Shown here: in pieces, positions 1-8,016 of the stretch
Layout of the letters: the number at the start of each line of letters is the position of its first letter
Numbering within the stretch: position 1 is the stretch's first letter
Source of the DNA: Sandaracinaceae bacterium
GTDB taxonomy: Bacteria > Myxococcota_A > Polyangia > Polyangiales > Sandaracinaceae
DNA: 64,000 nt
NCBI GenBank assembly: GCA_019694315.1
Contig: JAIBCE010000001.1
Coordinates: 1 to 64,000, forward strand
Direction: 5' to 3'
Program-made: the position numbers and the translations under genes
Notes under the pieces: model-generated
What the model was told of the DNA's origin: nothing
What the model saw: only the letters and a program-made list of their open reading frames with translations
Database searches by the model: none

Positions 1-146
1 CCGAGCGTCTCGCCCTCGGGCGCGCGCGCAACGCTCGCCTCGCGCGCCGCGCCCACGTGCGGCGGCACCTCGCCCCGCTCCACGACCGTCACGACGAGCG
101 TGACGATCGCGAGGAACGAGAGCGCGACGGCGAGGACGCGGACCAT
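1..146 (-). CDS. Partial hypothetical protein with N-terminal membrane segment
   Basis: Reading leftwards from the ATG at 144-146, the frame stays open to the window edge (48 codons). The product starts MVRVLAVALSFLAIVTLVV followed by a charged, Ala/Glu-rich stretch, which is a typical signal anchor or signal peptide. It begins 9 nt after the stop of the beta-CASP gene, so the two are probably co-transcribed. Only the N-terminus is present and no family can be named. The long plus-strand frame across this region is the shadow of these minus-strand genes. Confidence 0.5.
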   Translation of the reverse strand, partial: MVRVLAVALSFLAIVTLVVTVVERGEVPPHVGAAREASVARAPEGETL

Positions 147-155
147 GGCGCTCCG

Positions 156-1559
156 TCAGAGCACGAGCTCGTCGCCCCGATCCGGGATCGTCACGTTCTC
201 TTGTCCCTGCTCGGCGAGCTTCTTCGCGAGCGTGCGCTGCGGCGCGGGCTCGCCGTGTACGAGCGCGACACGCTCGACCCCCTTCTTCCCACGGATCCCG
301 TGCACCCAGCCGAGGAGCTCGTCCTGGCCGGCGTGCGCAGAGAAGCCGTTGAGCACCGCGATCTCGGCACGCCGATCGCGCTCCACGCCGAAGATGCGCA
401 CGCGCGTGCGCTTCTCGACGAGGCGACGCCCGAGCGTGTGCGGCGCCTGGAAGCCGACGATGACGACGGTGTTCTCGCCGTGCTCGATGCACGCGCGCAG
501 GTGATGGAGCACGCGCCCCGACTCGCACATGCCGCTCCCCGCGAGGATCACCATCGGCGAGGGGTCGGCCGAGACGCGCTTGGACTCCTCGGGGCTCGAG
601 ACGTAGCGGAGCGCGTCGAAGTCGAACGGAGAGCCGTCGACCACGAGCTTGCGGCGCAGATCCTCGTCGTAGCAATCCGGGTGCATGCGGAAGACCTCGG
701 TGATCTTGATCGCGAGCGGCGAGTCCACGACGACGGGCACGTCGGGGATCGCGCCGGCCTGCTGCGAGGCCTTGAGCGAGAGGATGATCTCCTGCGCGCG
801 CTCGAGCGCGAAGGTGGGCACGATCACCTTGCCGCCGCGCTCCACGGTGCGGCGCACGATGGCGGCGAGCGACGCGTCCATCTCCTCGCGCGGCGGGTGC
901 AGGCGGTCGCCGTACGTGCTCTCGAGCAGGAGCAGATCGGCGCGCTCGGGGATCTCCGGATCTCGCAGGATCGGCATCGCGCGGCGGCCCAGATCGCCCG
1001 AGAACACCACGCGCTTGGTCGTCGCCCCGTCGCGCACGTCGAGCTCGACGATCGCGCTCCCGAGCACGTGGCCTGCATCGAGGAAGCGCGCCCGCACGCC
1101 GTGCGCGACCTCGATCCATCGGTGGTACGGCACGGCCACCATGAGCTCGAGCATGCGCACGACGTCGCTCGTCGTGTAGAGCGGCTCGACGGGCTCGCCC
1201 TCGAGGTGTCCTCGCTCGATCTGCTTGTTCAGGAAGCGCGCGTCGGCCTCCTGCACCATCGCGGCGTCCTCGAGCATCACGGCGCAGAGATCGCGCGTCG
1301 CAGGCGTGCAGTAGATCGTGCCGCCGAAGCCGTTCGCGGGGAGCATCGGCAGCACGCCCGAGTGATCGATGTGCGCGTGCGAGAGCACGACCGACTCGAG
1401 CTCTCGCGGATCGAAGGGCAGGTTGCGGTTGCGATCGAACGTCTCGCGGCGTGGGCCCTGGAAGAGGCCGCAGTCCAGCAGGACCTTGGCCCGCGGCCCC
1501 TCGACGAGGTGCATCGAGCCAGTGACGGTCTGGGCAGCGCCCAAGAAGCGGATCTTCAT
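156..1559 (-). CDS. MBL-fold / beta-CASP RNA-metabolising hydrolase
   Basis: 467 aa, the usual length for stand-alone bacterial beta-CASP proteins. The metallo-beta-lactamase signature HAHIDH lies at residues 61-66, directly after a short N-terminal 'TVTGSMHL' strand typical of the YsaA/TTHA0252 group. Further along are ESTYGD, the beta-CASP motif region SGMCESGRVLHHL and the C-terminal FSAHAGQDELL, which together supply the two-zinc site and the RNA-binding pocket. Family members are endo/exoribonucleases related to CPSF-73; the substrate here is unknown. The ATG at 1559 follows a GTGAGG-like Shine-Dalgarno. It is divergent from the lipoprotein gene starting at 1651 and upstream of a partial membrane protein gene 9 nt away. 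Cytoplasmic; no signal peptide. Confidence 0.9.
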   Translation of the reverse strand: MKIRFLGAAQTVTGSMHLVEGPRAKVLLDCGLFQGPRRETFDRNRNLPFDPRELESVVLSHAHIDHSGVLPMLPANGFGGTIYCTPATRDLCAVMLEDAAMVQEADARFLNKQIERGHLEGEPVEPLYTTSDVVRMLELMVAVPYHRWIEVAHGVRARFLDAGHVLGSAIVELDVRDGATTKRVVFSGDLGRRAMPILRDPEIPERADLLLLESTYGDRLHPPREEMDASLAAIVRRTVERGGKVIVPTFALERAQEIILSLKASQQAGAIPDVPVVVDSPLAIKITEVFRMHPDCYDEDLRRKLVVDGSPFDFDALRYVSSPEESKRVSADPSPMVILAGSGMCESGRVLHHLRACIEHGENTVVIVGFQAPHTLGRRLVEKRTRVRIFGVERDRRAEIAVLNGFSAHAGQDELLGWVHGIRGKKGVERVALVHGEPAPQRTLAKKLAEQGQENVTIPDRGDELVL

Positions 1560-1650
1560 GACCTCACCCTACCAGCGACGGAGGCACTTCGTTTCGGGGA
1601 AACCCCGAGCCCGCGGTCGCGTTTTTCTGTACCCTCGTCGCAGAGGCACC

Positions 1651-4596
1651 ATGCGCAGCTCGTTCGTCCGCAGCTCCCTCCTCTCTTTCTCTTTCTTCAC
1701 GCTGGCCGTCGCGGGTTGCGACTGCGCGGCCACGCCCGCCGAGCGCTGCGAGACGAGCGCGGACTGTCCCGACGGTCAGAGCTGCGTCGACCATGCCTGC
1801 GTCGCACGCGCAGACGCGGGCCGCGGCGACGGCGGTGGAGGCTCCGACGGGGGGCCCATGTGTGTCGACGTCGATCACGATGGCCACTACGCGATCGACC
1901 CGTCGTGCCCCGCCGGCGACGACTGTGACGATCTGAGCCCGACCGTGCACGGCGGTCAGCCCGAGCTCTGCGGCGACGGAATCGACAACGACTGCAACGA
2001 GGGCATCGACGAGCCGAGCTGCGGCTGCGACATCGGTCAGACCGTCACCTGCTACTCCGGCACGGTGGGCACGAGCGGCGTCGGCCGCTGCCGCCCGGGC
2101 ATCGCGGTCTGCACCGGAGTCGGGATGCCCGGAGAGTGTCGCGGCGAGAGGATCCCGAGCGCCGAGGACGCGCCGGAGGACTGCAATTACGAGGACGACG
2201 ACTGCGACGGACAGACCGACGAGGGGCTGCGCAACGCATGCGGCGTGTGCTCGACCGACCCGCTCACCGAGCTCTGCGGCGACGACATCGACAACGACTG
2301 CAACGGCCAGACGGACGAGGGCTGCGACTGCGACTACCGCTGTCTCTGCGATCCCATGACCTCGTGCACGTGCACGCCGCCCACCGATCAGCCCTGCTAC
2401 GAGGGTCCGTTCGGCACCGAGGGTCAGGGCGCGTGTCGGGGCGGCATCCGCGACTGCGTGCTCGCGGGTGACACGGCCACGTGGCAGGCCTGCGAGGGCC
2501 AGGTGCTGCCCGCCACCGAGTGCGCCGGCGGCGCGACCAACGGCATCGACGACGACTGCGATGGCCTCGTCGACGACGGCTGCCGCGACGACGATCACGA
2601 CGGCACTGCGTGGCCGCTCGACTGCGACGACAGCGACGCCGCCGTGCACCCCGGCGCGTCCGAGATCTGCAACGGGCGAGACGACAACTGCAACGGCGTC
2701 TCCGACGAGGGCGTGACGAACCGCTGCGGCGCGTGCGGCGCGGTCCCCGACGAGATCTGCGACAACGGGCGCGACGACGACTGCGACGGAGCGCCCGACG
2801 ACGGCTGCACGTGCAGTGCAGGCGCGATGCAGGACTGCTTCCTCGGGCCCGTCGGCACCGAGGGCGTGGGTCGCTGCGTCGCGGGACGTCAGACCTGCGA
2901 AGGCCCGAGCGAATTCGCGGCGTGGGGCGCGTGCGTGGGCGGCGTCGGTCCGATCCCCGAGATCTGCAACGGCGAGGACGACGACTGCGACGGTGAGACC
3001 GACGAGCGCTGGTCGGCAGGCGCCAACGCGTGCGGCTTCTGTAACCCCACCGAGGTCTGCGACGGCGAGGACAACGACTGCGACGCGCTCGTCGACGAGC
3101 ACGTGGCCAACCGCTGCGGCGAGTGTGGCCCCGAGCCGGTCGAGGTCTGCGACGGCGACGACGACGACTGCGACGGCACGATCGACGAGGGCACGACGAA
3201 TTCCTGCGGCACGTGCCCTCCGACGCCCTGCTACACCGAGACTTGGGATCGCCCCGCGGACTGCATGGATCCGGGCCGCACCTGCGATGGCGTCGTCGAG
3301 GATCCCGATCACCCCGGCGCGATCACGCTGGGCGAGGGCACGCTCACGTTCGACTACATCTACATCGCCGTGACGAACATGGGCCTCGTCGCGCAGCTCG
3401 ACACCACGACGGGGGCCGTGAACTGGACCCGCTCGAGCTACGGCCAGAACCCGTCGCGCACCTCGGTCGCGTTCGACGGCAGCGTGTGGGTGGGCAACCG
3501 CGGCTTCGCCGACCCGTCGAACATCAACATCTCGAACATGGTCCACCTCGCGACCGACGGCTCGCTCATCTGCCGCGCCGAGGGCGTGACCGGTCTCATC
3601 CGCGGCGTCGCGATCGACGCCGAAGGCAACGTCTGGGCGGGCGCCTACAACGGTCGACGCGTCTACCGCGTGAGCGGCACCGACGTGGACACGACCACCT
3701 CTCCGCCGACCTGTCGCCTCATGGCCGCCTACGACGTGCCCGTGAACGTGTACGGCCTCGCGGTCGACCCCGACGGCTACGTGTGGACGGCCTCGACGCC
3801 GACGATCCGCATCCGCATCGCCGACGGCTCGCAGACGAGCATCGCGCACTCGAGCTACTACGGCGTCGCGCCCGACGGCGCGGGCCGGATGTGGTTCGGG
3901 AGCTGGAGCACGAGCGGCCGCATGCACTCGGTCGATCGGGCGACCCTCACCGAGACCTCGACCCCGATCACCAACCCGATCACCGGCATCACGGTACACC
4001 CCGACGGGTCGGTGTGGGGCACGGCGTACGGCGTCGACCGCATCGAGGCCTACGATCCCGCCACGGGCGCGGCCCGGTGTGGCGTGCACATCCCCGTGGT
4101 GTCTGGCGACTCGAACCCGCACGGCATCGCGGTCGATCGCACGGGCCGCATCTGGGCACCGAACCGCTTCGGCGGCTACGTCAACGTCTACGACTCGACG
4201 ACGTGCGCCCACATCGCGCGCTACCCCGTCTCGCCGGGCCAGGAGCTCTATTCGTACTCCGACATGACCGGCCACCTCCTGCGCACCTTCACGGCGCCCG
4301 AGGGTCACTGGTATCAGGTGTTCGACTCGGGCTACGCGGCCGCCTACTGGACCGAGGCGTCGTGGCTCGCGGACGTGCCGCCCGACTCGTCGGTCGAGGT
4401 GCGGGTGCGCGCCTCCGACGATCCGGCCGACTTCACGGGCTCGGTGGTCTGCGGTCCGTTCACCTCGACGCCAGTGGATCTCACGGCCTGCGGCCTCGGC
4501 CGCCACCGCTACCTCCAGATCGATGTCGTGCTGCGCTCGATGCGCTCGGGCGCTCGCCCGATCGTCTATCGCGTCGACGCGCGCTGGGCGTATTGA
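1651..4596 (+). CDS. MopE-type metal-binding-repeat lipoprotein with C-terminal beta-propeller
   Basis: 981 aa from the ATG at 1651; the frame is open further upstream but this ATG gives a perfect lipoprotein signal peptide (MRSSFVRSSLLS..., lipobox AVAGC about residue 24). Residues about 70-520 carry roughly ten copies of the Cys/Asp motif C-N/D-G-x-D-D-D/N-C-D/N-G-x-x-D-E, known from the copper-binding protein MopE and called 'putative metal-binding motif' in myxobacteria, interspersed with Cys-rich linkers. From about residue 560 at least five blades of the form 'GIAVDxxGxxWxxxxxG' follow, as in NHL/Vgb-like propellers. Predicted outer-membrane-anchored, metal- or ligand-binding surface protein; the ligand is unknown. 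Next gene starts 103 nt downstream. Confidence 0.85.
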   Translation: MRSSFVRSSLLSFSFFTLAVAGCDCAATPAERCETSADCPDGQSCVDHACVARADAGRGDGGGGSDGGPMCVDVDHDGHYAIDPSCPAGDDCDDLSPTVHGGQPELCGDGIDNDCNEGIDEPSCGCDIGQTVTCYSGTVGTSGVGRCRPGIAVCTGVGMPGECRGERIPSAEDAPEDCNYEDDDCDGQTDEGLRNACGVCSTDPLTELCGDDIDNDCNGQTDEGCDCDYRCLCDPMTSCTCTPPTDQPCYEGPFGTEGQGACRGGIRDCVLAGDTATWQACEGQVLPATECAGGATNGIDDDCDGLVDDGCRDDDHDGTAWPLDCDDSDAAVHPGASEICNGRDDNCNGVSDEGVTNRCGACGAVPDEICDNGRDDDCDGAPDDGCTCSAGAMQDCFLGPVGTEGVGRCVAGRQTCEGPSEFAAWGACVGGVGPIPEICNGEDDDCDGETDERWSAGANACGFCNPTEVCDGEDNDCDALVDEHVANRCGECGPEPVEVCDGDDDDCDGTIDEGTTNSCGTCPPTPCYTETWDRPADCMDPGRTCDGVVEDPDHPGAITLGEGTLTFDYIYIAVTNMGLVAQLDTTTGAVNWTRSSYGQNPSRTSVAFDGSVWVGNRGFADPSNINISNMVHLATDGSLICRAEGVTGLIRGVAIDAEGNVWAGAYNGRRVYRVSGTDVDTTTSPPTCRLMAAYDVPVNVYGLAVDPDGYVWTASTPTIRIRIADGSQTSIAHSSYYGVAPDGAGRMWFGSWSTSGRMHSVDRATLTETSTPITNPITGITVHPDGSVWGTAYGVDRIEAYDPATGAARCGVHIPVVSGDSNPHGIAVDRTGRIWAPNRFGGYVNVYDSTTCAHIARYPVSPGQELYSYSDMTGHLLRTFTAPEGHWYQVFDSGYAAAYWTEASWLADVPPDSSVEVRVRASDDPADFTGSVVCGPFTSTPVDLTACGLGRHRYLQIDVVLRSMRSGARPIVYRVDARWAY

Positions 4597-4699
4597 GGAG
4601 CGCCGCTCCCGGGATCGAGCGCCTGCTCGGTCCCCCGCTCACGCGTCGTCCCAGGCGAAATCGCGGTTCGTTCCGCGGATCCTGTCTAAGCTCCGCATC

Positions 4700-5347
4700 A
4701 TGCGTCTCTCCTTCGTCGCTGGGCTGCACGCGGTGCTCGCGCTCGCTTGCTCCGCTTGCGATCGCGAGGCCCCGTCGCTCCGCCCCGCAGCGCCACCGTG
4801 CGACGAGCGCATGGTGCACATCGACGAGTTCTGCATCGACCGTCACGAGGCCCTGATCCGCGACGGGCACGCGCTGCCAGCCACCGGCGACGCGCTGCCC
4901 GCCTCCGGCGTCGACTACCTCGACGCGGATCGCGCCGCCCGCGCCGCCGGCTATCGACTGTGCGACGAAGCGGAGTGGAGCCGCGCATGCGAGGGCACCG
5001 AGCCCGTGCGCCGACTGCCCTACGGCGACACGTGGGAGCCGCATCGCTGCAACAGCGCCGACTGGAACGATCCCCTCGATCTGCCGCTCCGGCCGAGCGG
5101 CGCGCTCCCTGGCTGCGTGAGCCCCGAAGGCGTCTTCGATCTCTCGGGCAACGTGTGGGAGTGGACGAGCGGCCTCGATCCGTCCGAGACGCTGCACGAG
5201 CTCCGCGGCGGCGGCGCGCACAACGGCGAGAGCCAGTCGGTGTGTCGACCCAACGACCGCTTCTACCTTGCGCCCGAGCTCGACGAGGGCCTGCTCGGCT
5301 TCCGGTGCTGCGCTCGGGCCCGTCGCAACGCACGCACGCCGGAGTGA
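4700..5347 (+). CDS. SUMF1/formylglycine-generating-fold lipoprotein
   Basis: 215 aa from the ATG at 4700, chosen because it opens a lipoprotein signal peptide (MRLSFVAGLHAVLALACSAC). The mature part is a compact SUMF1/FGE-sulfatase fold: RMVHIDEFCIDRHE at its start, YRLCDEAEWSRACEG, 'YGD', FDLSGNVWEWTSG, LRGGGAHN and the terminal LGFRCCAR. The C-terminal Cys pair that binds copper in true formylglycine-generating enzymes is not in the expected place after GGG, so catalytic sulfatase maturation is unlikely; a binding or structural role at the cell surface is more plausible. A second protein with the same fold is encoded at 24088-25605. It follows the MopE-type lipoprotein gene and may share its transcript. 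Confidence 0.82.
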   Translation: MRLSFVAGLHAVLALACSACDREAPSLRPAAPPCDERMVHIDEFCIDRHEALIRDGHALPATGDALPASGVDYLDADRAARAAGYRLCDEAEWSRACEGTEPVRRLPYGDTWEPHRCNSADWNDPLDLPLRPSGALPGCVSPEGVFDLSGNVWEWTSGLDPSETLHELRGGGAHNGESQSVCRPNDRFYLAPELDEGLLGFRCCARARRNARTPE

Positions 5348-5399
5348 GCACCCCCGCGCCGCCTGAGAACAATCCGACCAGAGCGACGAACTTTTCTGT

Positions 5400-5428
5400 T
5401 TGACTCTCGTCAGCACCCACGCTACGTA
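5400..5428 (+). promoter_or_regulatory. Candidate promoter with good -35
   Basis: A TTGACT hexamer at 5400-5405 sits in an unusually AT-rich patch (AACTTTTCTGTTTGACT). 17 bp later the -10 position holds only TACGTA, a poor match. It lies 51 nt ahead of the candidate small ORF starting at 5479. Weak support. Confidence 0.25.
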
Positions 5429-5478
5429 CGCTGAGCCGGGGCGTGCACCGCGTCCGGCTCTTGGAGGAGTCCCTTCCG

Positions 5479-5781
5479 ATGCGCCCGTCGCTCCATCCCC
5501 ACGTGCTGCTCGCGCCGAGCACGTTGCCCACGCTGGGCACGTTGCCCGTCGTCGGGGGCACGTTGCCCGTTGTCGGGGGCACGTTGCTCACTGGCGAAGC
5601 GTACGCCGCCTCGGAGCTGGGCTCGAGCGCATCCTGGCAAGGCCTGCGCTCGAGCGCAGCGGGCACGGTTCCCGAGTGTCGGAGCTCCAAGCGACCGTCG
5701 AATCGCACCTCCGTCACGCGCCCGCGCTTCGCGGGATGCATGCCGCAGATCGGCCTCGATCCGGAGGTCTTCGCCGCCTAG
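5479..5781 (+). CDS. Candidate small repeat-bearing protein
   Basis: Possible 100-aa product starting MRPSLHPHVLLAPSTLP. The ATG at 5479 has a strong GGAGGAG Shine-Dalgarno about 10 nt upstream, better than most genes in the window. The N-terminal third is a hydrophobic tandem repeat (units GTLPVVG), ending in GEAYAA, which could act as a signal peptide; the remainder is Ser/Arg-rich with two Cys and no recognised domain. Codon composition of the C-terminal half is not clearly that of a gene, and the opposite strand is also open. Recorded as a candidate because of the RBS, the 21-bp repeat and its likeness to the N-terminus of the lipoprotein at 11910. Confidence 0.3.
   Translation: MRPSLHPHVLLAPSTLPTLGTLPVVGGTLPVVGGTLLTGEAYAASELGSSASWQGLRSSAAGTVPECRSSKRPSNRTSVTRPRFAGCMPQIGLDPEVFAA
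5517..5596 (+). repeat. 21-bp tandem repeat (GGCACGTTGCCCGTCGTCGGG)
   Basis: Two nearly identical 21-bp units start at 5536 and 5557 and a decaying third at 5578; an imperfect, shorter unit precedes them. The period is a multiple of three and the repeat lies in frame inside the candidate ORF, giving GTLPVVG units. The unit start (GGCACGTTGCC) resembles the GGCACGCTGCC unit at 11955. Confidence 0.8.
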
Positions 5782-6120
5782 GTTGTTCACACGGTCTCTC
5801 CATCGTGTACGGCCACCTGGGCACCCCGCCCCGGTGGCCGTCGTCGTTTCTGGCCATCTGTCGTTCCGTCTCGTCTCCGCCACGGTCGCCCGCGACGTCC
5901 TCTGTCTCGCCTGACCCTCACCGGCTCACTCGTCGCTCCGCCTCGTCACAACCCGGCCCGTGAGCCTCACGTGAGGCGCTGGCCCCCGCGACCCGACCCC
6001 GCGTCGCGATCTCCGCCCTGCTCGAGGGCCCTGCCGACCCCGCTCACGCCGCCTGGACGCCGCCCATGCGCGGCGGGCGTCGGCGTGTATTCAAACGCGA
6101 TTGTTTCGCGATTCAAACGC
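5782..6120. other. Stretch without recognisable gene
   Basis: About 340 bp between the candidate small ORF and the HNH gene. It is pyrimidine-rich on the plus strand and no frame with a plausible start shows a protein-like composition. It holds a perfect 14-bp palindrome GCCTCACGTGAGGC at 5964-5977 and, at its right end, the direct repeat described separately. Confidence 0.5.
6089..6120 (+). promoter_or_regulatory. Direct repeat ATTCAAACGC abutting the HNH start codon
   Basis: ATTCAAACGC occurs at 6089-6098 and again at 6111-6120, 22 bp apart (two helical turns), ending exactly at the ATG at 6121. The intervening bases, CGATTGTTTCGCG, make this the most AT-rich stretch of the neighbourhood. 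No Shine-Dalgarno precedes the ATG. It may be an operator and/or promoter; it could also be partly coding if a GTG at 6085 were used. Confidence 0.4.
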
Positions 6121-6669
6121 ATGACTTTTCCGATGGAGCTCCCCGTGGACACGCTCGTTCTCTCGCAGGGCTACGCGCCCTTACACGTCGTCTCCTGGCA
6201 GAAGGCGGTGACGATGTTCTTCGACGGCAAGGTCGAGGTCGTCTCCGAGTACGACGAGGACATCCGCTCGGTCTCGATCACGATCAAGATGCCGGCGGTC
6301 GTGCGCCTCGTGAGCGCGCATCGGTTCGTACACCGCGGACCGCGCTTCACGCGGAGCAACGTCCTTCTGCGCGACGAGATGACCTGTCAGTACTGCGGCG
6401 TCGCGCCGCGATCGCCTCGGCAGCTCTCGTTCGACCACGTCGTGCCCCGCGCCCGCGGCGGCAAGACGTGCTGGGAGAACATCGTGGCCGCGTGCCACGC
6501 GTGCAACACCAAGAAGGGCTGCAAGACGCCCCTCGAGGCGGGCATGAAGCTCCGTCGCGCGCCCTCGCGGCCGCGCTCGCTGCCCTTCTTCCACGCGAGG
6601 ATGAGCCTCGGCGGGGGCGTCCCCGACGCGTGGAAGAGCTGGGTCTACTGGAACGGGACGATCCGCTGA
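6121..6669 (+). CDS. HNH endonuclease family protein
   Basis: 182 aa from the ATG at 6121. The N-terminus, VDTLVLSQGYAPLHVVSW followed by FFDGKVEVV, matches the conserved opening of a widespread bacterial HNH protein family ('LNxxYEPLxVVSWxRAxxLxxxGKAEV'). The HNH/zinc core is C-x2-C (CQYC), FDHVVPRARGG with the catalytic His, ENIVAACHACN and a second Cys pair. These proteins are usually single chromosomal genes of unknown role rather than homing enzymes. There is no methylase or restriction partner nearby. The ATG lacks a Shine-Dalgarno; the alternative Met at 6133 is equally close to the conserved N-terminus. Confidence 0.82.
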   Translation: MTFPMELPVDTLVLSQGYAPLHVVSWQKAVTMFFDGKVEVVSEYDEDIRSVSITIKMPAVVRLVSAHRFVHRGPRFTRSNVLLRDEMTCQYCGVAPRSPRQLSFDHVVPRARGGKTCWENIVAACHACNTKKGCKTPLEAGMKLRRAPSRPRSLPFFHARMSLGGGVPDAWKSWVYWNGTIR

Positions 6670-6765
6670 TCGGCCCTTCTCGACAGGATTTCGTTCGCAC
6701 TCCGGCCCCGCGCGGCGACCCGTACCGCGCGGGGGTCGTTCTATTCGGCGCTCCGTACCGTTCCC

Positions 6766-6789
6766 CAGAAGACTGTGACCAGTCTTCTG
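6766..6789. terminator. Perfect 10-bp hairpin after the HNH gene
   Basis: CAGAAGACTG (6766-6775), loop TGAC, CAGTCTTCTG (6780-6789). Placed between the convergent HNH and pyrD genes, so it can serve as a terminator of the plus-strand transcript; it lacks a T-tract. Confidence 0.5.
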
Positions 6790-6815
6790 CGGACGGCACT
6801 TCGCCGTTTCTAGCC

Positions 6816-6836
6816 GAGGGTCTGTCCCAGACCCTC
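6816..6836. terminator. Perfect 9-bp hairpin downstream of pyrD
   Basis: GAGGGTCTG (6816-6824), loop TCC, CAGACCCTC (6828-6836). About 90 nt past the pyrD stop on the minus strand; a second candidate terminator in the 259-bp convergent gap 6670-6928, which otherwise holds no gene. Confidence 0.45.
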
Positions 6837-6928
6837 CCCCGCCGGAGTGAATCCGTCGGGGCCCCCTCCCAATCGAGTCCTGCGCCCCGCCAGCTCGGAC
6901 CTGGTCACGAACTTGCGGGGCGCCGTAG

Positions 6929-7984
6929 TCAGCGCGATGCGAGCCCACGGGCGAGCGTCACCGGTGTGCGCGGTCCGCCGTAGATGAAGCCCGTGTAGAG
7001 CTGGAGGAGCGTCGCGCCGCTCGCCATGCGCTCGCGCGCGTGCTCGACGGTCTCGATCCCGCCGACGCTGATGATCGCGATCTCCCTCGAGAGCTTCTTG
7101 CGGAGCCGCTGGAGCACCTCGAGCGAGCGCGCGCGCACCGGAGCGCCCGACACGCCGCCTGCGCCGAGCGAGGCCACGTACGCCGCGTCGCTCACGAGGC
7201 CGTCGCGTCGGATCGTGGTGTTCGTCGCCACGACGCCCCCCAGGCGGAGCGCGATCACGAGCTCCGCGCACGCATCCACGTCATCGTCGGCGAGATCGGG
7301 TGCGATCTTCACGAGCAGGGCGGGCGCACGCGATCGTCCCGCCGCGTCGCAGGCCGCCTCGCTCGCACGCGCGACGGCGCGGAGGATCGGCTCGAGCTTC
7401 TCGACCGCCTGGAGGTTGCGCAGGCCGGGCGTGTTGGGGCTCGAGACGTTCACCACGAGGTAGTCGGCGTGCGGCGCCACGCGCGTCGCGCTCGTGGCGT
7501 AGTCCTCGGCGGCGTCCTCTTCGGCGGTGATCTTGCTCTTGCCGATGTTCACGCCGATCACGCCGAGCCGCGGATCCCGACGCGAGAGGCGCGGCACCGC
7601 CGCCGCGGAGCCGCCGTTGTTGAAGCCGAGCCGGTTGAGGAGCGCGCGATCGGCAGGGAGGCGGAACATGCGCGGCTTGGGGTTGCCGGGCTGCGGGTGC
7701 GCGGTGAGCGTGCCGACCTCGACGAAGCCGAAGCCGAGCGCGAGCAGCGCATGCATCGCCACCGCGTCCTTGTCGAAGCCCGCCGCGAGGCCGATCGGCG
7801 TCGGGAACCGGAGGCCCAGCGCCTCGACCTCGAGCGCCGGATCGCGGACCGAGAGGATCGCGTGCGCGAGCCGCGCGGCCCCAGGCAACGCCTCGATCAC
7901 GCGGAGCCCACCGAAGGCGACGTGGTGCGCGGTCTCGGCAGGCAGCGTGAAGAGCAGCGGGCGAAGGAGCGTGCGGTAGAGCAT
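6929..7984 (-). CDS. pyrD: Dihydroorotate dehydrogenase (quinone), class 2
   Basis: 351 aa, normal for class 2 enzymes, which oxidise dihydroorotate to orotate in pyrimidine synthesis and pass electrons to the quinone pool at the inner membrane. The class 2 N-terminal hydrophobic membrane-docking extension (MLYRTLLRPLLFTLPAETAHH) is present. The core shows GLAAGFDKDA, EVGTLTAHPQPGNPKPRMFR, LLNRLGFNN, the catalytic serine in VNVSSPNTPGLR and the FMN phosphate loop IISVGGI with a downstream TGFIYGGP. Start taken at the ATG (7984) because the open frame upstream has no domain. It lies 32 nt downstream of the HAD phosphatase gene on the same strand, so co-transcription is likely. Confidence 0.95.
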   Translation of the reverse strand: MLYRTLLRPLLFTLPAETAHHVAFGGLRVIEALPGAARLAHAILSVRDPALEVEALGLRFPTPIGLAAGFDKDAVAMHALLALGFGFVEVGTLTAHPQPGNPKPRMFRLPADRALLNRLGFNNGGSAAAVPRLSRRDPRLGVIGVNIGKSKITAEEDAAEDYATSATRVAPHADYLVVNVSSPNTPGLRNLQAVEKLEPILRAVARASEAACDAAGRSRAPALLVKIAPDLADDDVDACAELVIALRLGGVVATNTTIRRDGLVSDAAYVASLGAGGVSGAPVRARSLEVLQRLRKKLSREIAIISVGGIETVEHARERMASGATLLQLYTGFIYGGPRTPVTLARGLASR

Positions 7985-8016
7985 CGGCGCGATCGGGGCG
8001 TGGGGTCGGCCGACGC

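Noticed and set aside
1564-4506. 980-aa minus-strand open frame opposite the MopE-type lipoprotein
   Set aside because: It is an antisense shadow of high-GC Asp/Cys-repeat coding. Its translation is Ala/Arg/Val/His low-complexity without start signals.
6121-6669. HNH gene as part of a defence or homing element
   Set aside because: It matches a conserved chromosomal HNH family and has no methylase, restriction, intron or mobility gene nearby.
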